Below, in pieces: positions 41,284 to 47,690 of a stretch of DNA of 47,690 nucleotides. The stretch is from CBDULQ01 sp965368115 (GTDB lineage: Bacteria > Pseudomonadota > Gammaproteobacteria > SZUA-229): assembly GCA_965368115.1 (NCBI GenBank), contig CBDULQ010000001.1, positions 1 through 47,690 on the forward strand, read 5' to 3'. Position 1 is the stretch's first letter; the number at the start of each line of letters is the position of its first letter. A program made the position numbers and the translations under genes. The notes beneath the pieces were generated by a model that was not told the origin of the DNA, did not search any database, and saw only the letters and a list, made by a program, of their open reading frames with translations.

Positions 41284-43179
41284 CTAGACGGCTTTCTGGT
41301 TTGCTGCGAAGCCATGTTTCTTGATGTGCACCATCAACAGGGACACCGCCGCCGGGGTGACGCCGGAGATGCGGCCCGCCTGGCCCAGGGTGGCAGGACG
41401 ATGATCGATAAGTTTCTGCCGCACTTCGTTGGACAGACCGCGCACCGCCGTGTAATCGAAATCCGCCGGAATCGGGTTGTCTTCATAACGTCGCGCTCGG
41501 TCGATCTCGTCCTGCTGGCGACTCAGATAACCTTCGTACTTGGCCTGGATCTCCACCTGTTCCGCCACCAGCGGATCACTGGCCGGAGGCCCCAGTTCGG
41601 GCACCGAAGTCAGTTTAGCGTAATCCATTTCCGGTCGGCGCAGCAGATCGATAGCGCGAGCTTCCTTACTCAGGGGTTTATCCAGAATGGCGGCCACGCC
41701 GGCACCCGCATCCGACTGCGGCTGGACCCACAGATCCTGCAAACGTTGCTGTTCCCGTGTAATGGCTTCACGTTTTTCACTGAATGCGCGCCATTGATCC
41801 TCGCCCAGCAGACCCAGATCCTGGGCGATCTCCGACAGGCGCAAATCGGCGTTATCTTCGCGCAGCGTCAAACGGTATTCGGCGCGGCTGGTGAACATGC
41901 GGTAGGGTTCGGCCGTACCGCGGGTAATCAGGTCGTCGACCAGGACTCCGATGTAAGCCTGGTCCCGTTTCGGATACCAGGGTGCCTTGCCCTGCACCTG
42001 CAAACTGGCATTGATCGCCGCCAGCATGCCCTGGGCGCCGGCTTCTTCGTAACCGGTGGTGCCATTGATCTGGCCGGCGAAGAACAGACCGCCGATGTAC
42101 TTTGTTTCCAGCGTCGGTCGCAGATCCCGCGGATCGAAATAATCGTATTCGATGGCGTAGCCGGGCCGGGTGATGTGTGCGTTTTCGAAGCCCTTGATCG
42201 ACCTGACCAGTTCGAACTGCACGTCGAAGGGCAGGCTGGTGGAGATACCGTTGGGGTAGATCTCCTGGCTACGCAGACCTTCCGGTTCGATGAAAATCTG
42301 GTGCGAATCCTTGTCGGCGAAGCGCACGATTTTATCTTCGATGGACGGGCAGTAACGCGGACCCACACCTTCGATCACCCCGGAATACATGGGTGAACGA
42401 TCCAGGCCACCCATGATGATTTCATGAGTACGCGCATTGGTGTGGGTAATGTGGCAGCTGATCTGCTGCGGATGATCCGCCAGCGACCCGGTAAAGGAAA
42501 ACACCGGTGTGGGCGTATCGCCGGGCTGTTCCTGCAGTTCGGAATAATCGATGGAGCGCGAATCGATGCGCGGCGGGGTACCGGTTTTCAGTCGACCCAC
42601 GCGCAGCGGTAGTTCGCGCAGGCGTTCCGACAGGGTCAGGGACGGCGGATCGCCGGCGCGGCCGCCGGAATAATTACTCTGGCCGATGTGAATCAGGCCG
42701 CCCAGAAAAGTACCGGCGGTGAGCACCACGCTGCGGGCATGAAACTTCAAACCCATCTTGGTCACGACACCGGTGACCCGGTCATTTTCGATGATCAGAT
42801 CATCCGCTGGTTGCTGGAACAGACTCAGGTTAGGCTGGTTTTCCAGAATATCGCGGATCGCATACTTATATAACATGCGGTCGGCCTGGGCGCGGGTGGC
42901 GCGCACCGCCGGACCTTTGCGACGATTGAGCACACGGAACTGAATACCGCCGCGATCCGCGGCTTTCGCCATGGCACCACCCATGGCGTCGATTTCCTTC
43001 ACCAGGTGACCCTTGCCGATACCGCCGATGGCCGGGTTGCAGCTCATCTGGCCCAGGGTTTCGATATTGTGGGTCAGCAACAGGGTTTTCGATCCCATGC
43101 GCGCAGCCGCCAGCGCCGCCTCGGTACCGGCGTGACCACCGCCGATGACTATGACATCGTAGGAATCTGCATAAAACAT
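41284..43179 (-). CDS. mnmG: tRNA uridine-5-carboxymethylaminomethyl enzyme MnmG
   Basis: FAD-binding partner of MnmE; together they add the carboxymethylaminomethyl group to wobble uridine 34. The 631-residue protein has the dinucleotide motif GGGHAGTEAALAAARMG (13-29), the conserved CNPAIGGIGKGHLV and GYAIEYDYFDPRDL regions. A C-terminal helical domain ends in LLMVHIKKHG. Length is standard. Normally mnmE and mnmG lie close together; here a HipA-like gene and AT-rich DNA separate them. A -10-like GATAAT lies about 40 bases upstream. Confidence 0.97.
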   Translation of the reverse strand: MFYADSYDVIVIGGGHAGTEAALAAARMGSKTLLLTHNIETLGQMSCNPAIGGIGKGHLVKEIDAMGGAMAKAADRGGIQFRVLNRRKGPAVRATRAQADRMLYKYAIRDILENQPNLSLFQQPADDLIIENDRVTGVVTKMGLKFHARSVVLTAGTFLGGLIHIGQSNYSGGRAGDPPSLTLSERLRELPLRVGRLKTGTPPRIDSRSIDYSELQEQPGDTPTPVFSFTGSLADHPQQISCHITHTNARTHEIIMGGLDRSPMYSGVIEGVGPRYCPSIEDKIVRFADKDSHQIFIEPEGLRSQEIYPNGISTSLPFDVQFELVRSIKGFENAHITRPGYAIEYDYFDPRDLRPTLETKYIGGLFFAGQINGTTGYEEAGAQGMLAAINASLQVQGKAPWYPKRDQAYIGVLVDDLITRGTAEPYRMFTSRAEYRLTLREDNADLRLSEIAQDLGLLGEDQWRAFSEKREAITREQQRLQDLWVQPQSDAGAGVAAILDKPLSKEARAIDLLRRPEMDYAKLTSVPELGPPASDPLVAEQVEIQAKYEGYLSRQQDEIDRARRYEDNPIPADFDYTAVRGLSNEVRQKLIDHRPATLGQAGRISGVTPAAVSLLMVHIKKHGFAANQKAV

Positions 43180-43319
43180 GACTGCTGACCGTCAGAAATT
43201 TTCGAGCCGCGTATTATCGCGTAAATGACTCTGGTTAAATAGTGTTCAATTTATATTTTTCGGCTTTGCGATCTCGAGTCGCGTTAAGCCGGTTCCTGGA
43301 GAACAATTCCTTATAAATA
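43180..43319. other. Gap between mnmG and the HipA-like gene
   Basis: 140 bases with no gene. It contains a nested inverted repeat: outer CGGCTT/AAGCCG (43261-43266 / 43286-43291) and inner GCGA/TCGC. It could end the HipA-like transcript, though an A-rich and not T-rich stretch follows on the minus strand. A GATAAT element near 43217 is a candidate -10 for mnmG. Confidence 0.4.
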
Positions 43320-44651
43320 TCAGGGTTGCTTGCTTTCGAGTAAATCAATCGGATTACCCCGAGCCAGGAATCGGCGCAATTCTTCAGATATTCTGTCGTC
43401 GTTTGCAACACGAAACCAGAACTCCCTTGCAACCTGCTTTATGTTGTCTACCGTTTTCTTATTGGTGATAACGGGTTTAATATCAGGTGCAATAAAATTG
43501 TACTGACCAACTTCATCCCCACTCCTGGGCGCAAAACCCATCGAACACATATCGTATGCGGGCAGTAATCTGAAAACATGCCCGTCAATAGCCAGACTTA
43601 AGTTGCCCAGGTGCATATCGGTATTGTTGATCAAACGTCCAAAATGCCACAGACCCTCGGCATCAATTACATGTGTATCGTTAACCAGGCCTTTTTGATG
43701 TAAACCCACCATAACATTCGGCCAATTGCTGCCCAATCCCGTAAACTCTGCGTCCACCGCCTGTAAAGAGATCATCGACAATCGTCCATCCTGTCCGGAG
43801 CGATCAAAACGAATGGATTCCAGAAAAAGCCGGCCTTGTTTTTCTATTAACCGCGTTTGTGCCGCTGGAAAACCCGTTTCATTCAATACCTCTGTTGCAT
43901 GGAATTCTGTGATTAAAATATCCCGCCAGCGTCTGGATAATTCATTCTTCTCTTTCGGGGAAAACTTAACGATCACATGCGCGAATCTTTCTGCACTAAA
44001 CGCCGTAAATTTGGGTTGTTCTCCGCCTGCCGATGATCCAGGAATAGAACCACTCATAACCGCATCGGCCAGTGCCGGATAATCGTTTTCTTCAACCGGT
44101 GTCGGTTTTCGAGTAACTCTATAAATAGCCTGCGGTCCGAATTTGAAATTCCCCGGCAGATCATCACCATTAGAAATCAAATACCGTCCGATGTGATTTG
44201 ATTGCCAATATTTTGTATCTTCAGGAAATTCTCCGGACCTGCTCGCCATGTCTTTCGCTATCTGTCGGCCTAAAAAACCCTGCGGTGCCAGGTCATATAG
44301 AAAGTAGGGCAAGTCATCATAAAGACCGTCACCTTTTTCACCCAATAGCACCTGAGGCATACCGGCTCTGGCATCAACGTAAAATCCGCCGTGCGCCAGA
44401 GGACGGATATCGGCAACAGGAACCCAATTGCCATAAGGATCTACCATGACCAGTAAAAGCTTGTCATCCGCCCCATAAGCATTGGTCGCCAGAGCGTATC
44501 GGCGCGACCGACCTTCTTTGAGCGTAATAACACGATCACCCAGATTCCTTAATTGCCTGGCGACAGCCGTCTGACTCAAACCGGTAGTGGCCTGAATTTC
44601 CTTAGAACTCGCTGGGCCTTGTTCAAGATAGTCTTTTATATTCATCGCCAT
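43320..44651 (-). CDS. HipA-family kinase with N-terminal winged helix (YjjJ-like)
   Basis: A 443-residue protein with the architecture and length of E. coli YjjJ, a HipA homologue reported to be toxic. Residues 5-52 form a winged helix (SSKEIQATTGLSQTAVARQLRNLG). The kinase part has a Gly-rich loop SSAGGEQPKF, the catalytic-loop motif NNTDMHLGN with the presumed catalytic Asp, and the metal-binding Asp in LLPAYDMCSMGF, so it is probably an active Ser/Thr kinase. No HipB-type antitoxin gene is adjacent; the fused winged helix may take that role (inference). The gene and its flanks are visibly more AT-rich than neighbours, suggesting horizontal gain. Confidence 0.85.
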   Translation of the reverse strand: MAMNIKDYLEQGPASSKEIQATTGLSQTAVARQLRNLGDRVITLKEGRSRRYALATNAYGADDKLLLVMVDPYGNWVPVADIRPLAHGGFYVDARAGMPQVLLGEKGDGLYDDLPYFLYDLAPQGFLGRQIAKDMASRSGEFPEDTKYWQSNHIGRYLISNGDDLPGNFKFGPQAIYRVTRKPTPVEENDYPALADAVMSGSIPGSSAGGEQPKFTAFSAERFAHVIVKFSPKEKNELSRRWRDILITEFHATEVLNETGFPAAQTRLIEKQGRLFLESIRFDRSGQDGRLSMISLQAVDAEFTGLGSNWPNVMVGLHQKGLVNDTHVIDAEGLWHFGRLINNTDMHLGNLSLAIDGHVFRLLPAYDMCSMGFAPRSGDEVGQYNFIAPDIKPVITNKKTVDNIKQVAREFWFRVANDDRISEELRRFLARGNPIDLLESKQP

Positions 44652-44853
44652 GGTGATTACTAATTTATTGCTTAATAATTCGACTAGAATAGATAAATAG
44701 AATTTTCTAAAAAAACATTTATTTAACTTAAATTATTGGATTAATCAACTAAATTTATGACTAGAATTAAATAGTATAGTTCAGGACAGATCATTAGAAT
44801 ATTATCGAATCAGATCGGATCGACCTCTGATTCAAACGGCCGGCTCAATAGCC
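44652..44853. promoter_or_regulatory. AT-rich upstream region of the HipA-like gene
   Basis: Strongly AT-rich 202-base region, unlike the rest of the window. It has a direct repeat of GACTAGAAT (44682-44690 and 44759-44767), 77 bases apart, and near-copies such as TTAGAAT at about 44794. A perfect 7-base inverted repeat GAATCAG (44807-44813) / CTGATTC (44827-44833) lies 20 bases past the mnmE stop and may end its transcript. The repeats are candidate operators for the winged-helix domain of the HipA-like protein. Confidence 0.45.
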
Positions 44854-46200
44854 TTATTTACCGATACAGAAACTGGAAAAGATCCGCCCAAGCAGATCGT
44901 CGGAGGTGAATTCACCGGTAATCTGGTTCAGGGCTTCCTGGGCCTGGCGCAATTCTTCCGCCAGCAATTCCCCGGCCCGCAGGTTTTCAAGATTATGGCG
45001 CGCGATGGCCAGGTGGTCCCGCGCCTGATCCAGCGCATCGAGATGACGGCGGCGGGCACTGAAGCGGCCTTCCGTGGATTGCACATAACCCATGCTGGTT
45101 TTCAGGTGTTCCCGTAGCAGTTCGAGCCCGTTTCCGGTTTTCGCGCTCAAACGGATCTGCACACCCTGATCCGTCTCGGTCAATCCGGCTTCGCGACCGG
45201 TGATGTCGATCTTGTTGAACACCCGGGTGATGCCGAGTTGTGGCGGCATGCGGTCTTCGATATCCAGGTGATCGTCGCTGCGGTTCTGGTCGTCCAGCAC
45301 CAGCAGCAGGCGATCCGCCTGCTCGATCTCTTGCCAGGCACGGCGCACCCCTTCCTGTTCCACCGGATCGTCGGATTCCCGCAAACCGGCGGTATCGATG
45401 ATGTGCAGGGGCAGGCCGTCGATCTGGATATGTTCGCGCAGTACATCCCGGGTGGTGCCGGGGATATCGGTGACGATGGCCGACTCCCGCCCGGCCAGCT
45501 GATTCAATAAACTGGATTTACCCGCATTGGGGCGACCGGCGATGACCAGGGTCATGCCTTCGCGCAGCAAACAGCCCTGGCGCGCCGAGCGGAACACCTG
45601 ATCCAGCGCCGTCTCGATCTGGCCCAGTTTTCCAGCGATGCGGCCGTCGCTGATGAAATCGATTTCTTCCTCGGGAAAATCCAGCGCGGCTTCAACATAT
45701 AGCCGAAGTTCGATGATGTTCTCTACCAGATCATGCACGGTTCGCGAAAATTCACCCTGCAGGGAACGCACCGCCGCCTGCGCCGCCGCCGCCGAATCCG
45801 CTTCGATCAGGTCCGCCACCGCTTCCGCCTGGGCCAGGTCCATTTTGTCGTTGAGAAAGGCCTGTTCGGAGAATTCGCCGGCCCGGGCCATGCGCGCGCC
45901 GAGTTGCAGCACCCGTTGCAGCAGCAGATCCAGCACCACCGGACCACCGTGGGCCTGCAACTCGAGGACGTCTTCCCCGGTGAAGGAGTGGGGTTTCTGA
46001 AAATACAGGGCGATGCCGGTGTCGATGGTTTCGCCATCCGCTGCACGGAAGGGCAGATAGTCAGCGTTGCGCGGGAAAGGACATTTACCCAGCACTTTGT
46101 CTGCTATTTCGCGGCATTTAGGTCCTGATACCCGAATAATACCGACACCGCCCCGGCCCGGTGGCGTAGCGATAGCAGCGATGGTTTCAATCGGACTCAT
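44854..46200 (-). CDS. mnmE: tRNA modification GTPase MnmE
   Basis: GTPase partner of MnmG. The 448-residue protein has the N-terminal folate-binding domain (IAAIATPPGRGGVGIIRVSG), a central helical domain and a G domain (about 215-375) with GRPNAGKSSLLN, DTAGLRE and NKID. The C-terminal CIGK supplies the conserved Cys. It starts right after the yidC terminator, with only 18 bases between the T-run and the ATG and no strong ribosome site, so it relies on read-through or on a promoter overlapping the terminator. Confidence 0.97.
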   Translation of the reverse strand: MSPIETIAAIATPPGRGGVGIIRVSGPKCREIADKVLGKCPFPRNADYLPFRAADGETIDTGIALYFQKPHSFTGEDVLELQAHGGPVVLDLLLQRVLQLGARMARAGEFSEQAFLNDKMDLAQAEAVADLIEADSAAAAQAAVRSLQGEFSRTVHDLVENIIELRLYVEAALDFPEEEIDFISDGRIAGKLGQIETALDQVFRSARQGCLLREGMTLVIAGRPNAGKSSLLNQLAGRESAIVTDIPGTTRDVLREHIQIDGLPLHIIDTAGLRESDDPVEQEGVRRAWQEIEQADRLLLVLDDQNRSDDHLDIEDRMPPQLGITRVFNKIDITGREAGLTETDQGVQIRLSAKTGNGLELLREHLKTSMGYVQSTEGRFSARRRHLDALDQARDHLAIARHNLENLRAGELLAEELRQAQEALNQITGEFTSDDLLGRIFSSFCIGK

Positions 46201-46218
46201 GGCGATACTCGTGCAATG

Positions 46219-46263
46219 AAAAAGGGCTCGGCAACCTGAATACTAAACAAGTTGCGAGCCCTT
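46219..46263 (-). terminator. Rho-independent terminator after yidC
   Basis: Long stem pairing GTTGCGAGCCCTT (46251-46263) with AAGGGCTCGGCAAC (46222-46235; one bulged base). On the minus strand it is followed by a T-run (46223-46219). It lies 25 bases past the yidC stop and 18 bases before the mnmE start. Confidence 0.88.
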
Positions 46264-46287
46264 CGCGATGGATCAGTGCTGAATCGA

Positions 46288-47690
46288 TCAGCTCGAGGCT
46301 TCGATGCGTTTGGTAATCACCCACTGCTGGGCAATGGACAGCAGGTTATTCACCACCCAGTACAGCACCAGACCGGATGGGAACCAGAGGAAGAACACGG
46401 TGAACATTACCGGCATGATCTGGAACAGCTTGGCCTGCATGGGATCGATGGGCGCGGGATTCAGTTTCTGCTGCACGAACATGGAAATACCCATGATGAT
46501 CGGCAGTACGTAATAGGGATCTTTTTCCGACAGGTTGGTAATCCACAGGGCAAACGGCGCATTACGCATTTCCACCGATTCCAGCAGTACCCAGTAGAGG
46601 GCGATGAAAACCGGTATCTGCACCAGGATCGGTAAACAACCACCCAGCGGATTGATCTTTTCTTCCTTGTACATCTGCATCATCGCCTGGGACATGCGCT
46701 GGCGATCATCGCCGTAACGTTCTTTCAGGGTTTGCAGACGCGGTGCGACCTTACGCATTTTCGCCATGGAACGGTAACTGGTTTCCGACAGTTTGTAGAA
46801 CACCAGCTTAACGGTCAGGGTCAGGAAAATAATCGCCCAGCCCCAGTTGTTGAATAGCTTGTGGTACATCTCCAGCAACCAGAACAGCGGCTTGGCCAGA
46901 ATGGTCAGCATGCCATAATCAACGGTCAGTTCCAGACCCGGTGCGATGGTTTCCAGGCGATCCTGTAATTTGGGCCCGACCACCAGACGGCTATGGAAAA
47001 CACCCTCTTCACCGGCTTTTACGGTTTGCGCCGGGGAACGCAGGCCGAGAATGAAACGGTTATCGCTGGGGTGGAGGGAATAAGCCAGGTTCTCTTCCTG
47101 CTGATCCGGAATCCAGGCCGCCAGGAAATAGTGCTGAATCATCGCCACCCAGCCGCCGGCCATGTCGAGCTTCAGATTATCTTCCTTCATGTCAGAGAAA
47201 CTGACTTTATCGTAGTTGAGTTCCTTGTTGTAAACGACGCCGCCGGTATAGGTGTAGATGAACTGGGATTCCCGTTCATCGTCTTCGGCGCGGATCAGCT
47301 GACGGAACTGGGCACCGGACCAGTCGCTGCTCGGTTTCACCTGATGTGTCACATCGATGACATAACTGTCGCGTTTGAAGCTAAAGATCTTACTGACGTT
47401 TACACCCTGGTCCTGCCAGTGCAGGGTTACCTGTAGTTCGTCTTCACCTTCACCCATGCGGTATTCAGTTTTGTCCGCAGAATAAATAGCCTTGTTATCC
47501 GGCGCCACAGAAGAAGAAGACAGCAATCCGGACTGGGCGACGTGAAACTTGCTTTCCTTTTCGGTGAACATCTGGACTTTCTGGTCCGGATGTTCGGAAT
47601 CTTTGGGATAGTCGCGCAGGAACAGTTTATTGATCGCACCACCGCGGGTGTCGATTTCCAGTCGATACAGATCGGTCACCACATTAATGG
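46288..47690 (-). CDS. yidC: Membrane protein insertase YidC (5' end beyond window)
   Basis: Inserts inner-membrane proteins, including the ATP synthase c subunit and others encoded here. Only the C-terminal 467 or so residues are in the window; the gene runs off the right edge, losing the first membrane helix. The periplasmic beta-sandwich domain (up to about residue 245 of the visible part) is followed by the conserved membrane core: MYKEEKINPLGGCLPILVQIPVFIALYWVLLES and FPSGLVLYWVVNNLLSIAQQWVITKRIEASS. Expected upstream neighbours (rnpA, rpmH) lie outside. Confidence 0.96.
   Translation of the reverse strand, partial: INVVTDLYRLEIDTRGGAINKLFLRDYPKDSEHPDQKVQMFTEKESKFHVAQSGLLSSSSVAPDNKAIYSADKTEYRMGEGEDELQVTLHWQDQGVNVSKIFSFKRDSYVIDVTHQVKPSSDWSGAQFRQLIRAEDDERESQFIYTYTGGVVYNKELNYDKVSFSDMKEDNLKLDMAGGWVAMIQHYFLAAWIPDQQEENLAYSLHPSDNRFILGLRSPAQTVKAGEEGVFHSRLVVGPKLQDRLETIAPGLELTVDYGMLTILAKPLFWLLEMYHKLFNNWGWAIIFLTLTVKLVFYKLSETSYRSMAKMRKVAPRLQTLKERYGDDRQRMSQAMMQMYKEEKINPLGGCLPILVQIPVFIALYWVLLESVEMRNAPFALWITNLSEKDPYYVLPIIMGISMFVQQKLNPAPIDPMQAKLFQIMPVMFTVFFLWFPSGLVLYWVVNNLLSIAQQWVITKRIEASS

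Noticed and set aside
41314..42396. Long open frame opposite mnmG (360 codons)
   Set aside because: Antisense shadow of conserved mnmG, no recognisable protein features.
43235..43432. Short open frame at the end of the HipA-like gene, a possible separate antitoxin
   Set aside because: It overlaps the 3' end of the kinase gene in another frame, has no helix-turn-helix and no ribosome site.

Overview
This window is a chromosomal segment of about 47.7 kb from a gammaproteobacterium. The evidence is the gene order (yibN-grxC-secB-gpsA beside trmL, envC-ctpA, yidC-mnmE-mnmG-rsmG-parA-parB-atp) and the protein families. Base composition is moderate in G+C. I cannot name the genus. The yidC-to-atp block is normally close to the replication origin, so the origin probably lies beyond the right edge. 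No rRNA, tRNA, CRISPR array, insertion sequence or prophage was recognised.

Layout, left to right. (1) 28-2512, plus strand: the nitrogen two-component pair glnL-glnG (ntrB-ntrC). (2) 2549-18105, minus strand: a type IV pilus cluster of the MSHA kind. It holds an ExeA/MshM ATPase, MshL secretin, MshN TPR protein, MshE assembly ATPase with a c-di-GMP-type N-terminal domain, MshG platform protein, a fused PilM/PilN-like protein, PilO-like and MshK-like proteins, two large pseudopilins and one short pilin. An ABC-2 transporter permease and a membrane-anchored helical-repeat protein are translationally packed into the same operon, and the ABC ATPase gene lies just beyond the pilin gene and its terminator. 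(3) 18411-26564: housekeeping and envelope genes. These are trmL; an ArsR-family regulator with the cysteine spacing of persulfide sensors, followed by rhodanese, grxC, secB and gpsA; then envC, ctpA, a DJ-1 protein, a DUF3530 hydrolase-like protein, a TrmH-type methylase and a small orphan. (4) 26581-29080: a DUF4266 lipoprotein plus DUF3570 outer-membrane barrel pair, and a divergent fused nucleotidyltransferase-HEPN protein. (5) 29093-38026, minus strand: glmU and a complete F-type ATP synthase operon (atpI-B-E-F-H-A-G-D-C), followed by a second full-length atpC beyond a terminator. (6) 38419-47690, minus strand: parB, parA, rsmG, a DUF302 protein, mnmG, a HipA/YjjJ-type kinase in AT-rich DNA inserted between mnmG and mnmE, mnmE, and the 5'-truncated yidC.

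How it fits together. The pilus proteins form an inner-membrane motor and platform (MshE, MshG, PilM/N/O-like), an outer-membrane secretin port with peptidoglycan-linked helpers (MshL, MshM, MshN) and the fibre subunits. The embedded ABC transporter recalls PilGHI of Myxococcus xanthus, which is needed for type IV pilus export, so it may be a dedicated pilus-assembly module. The most unusual items are this pilus-ABC arrangement, the tandem divergent atpC genes, the SqrR/BigR-like regulator upstream of a rhodanese, the DUF4266/DUF3570 pair without its usual partners, and the two HEPN/HipA-type potential toxins in otherwise housekeeping surroundings.
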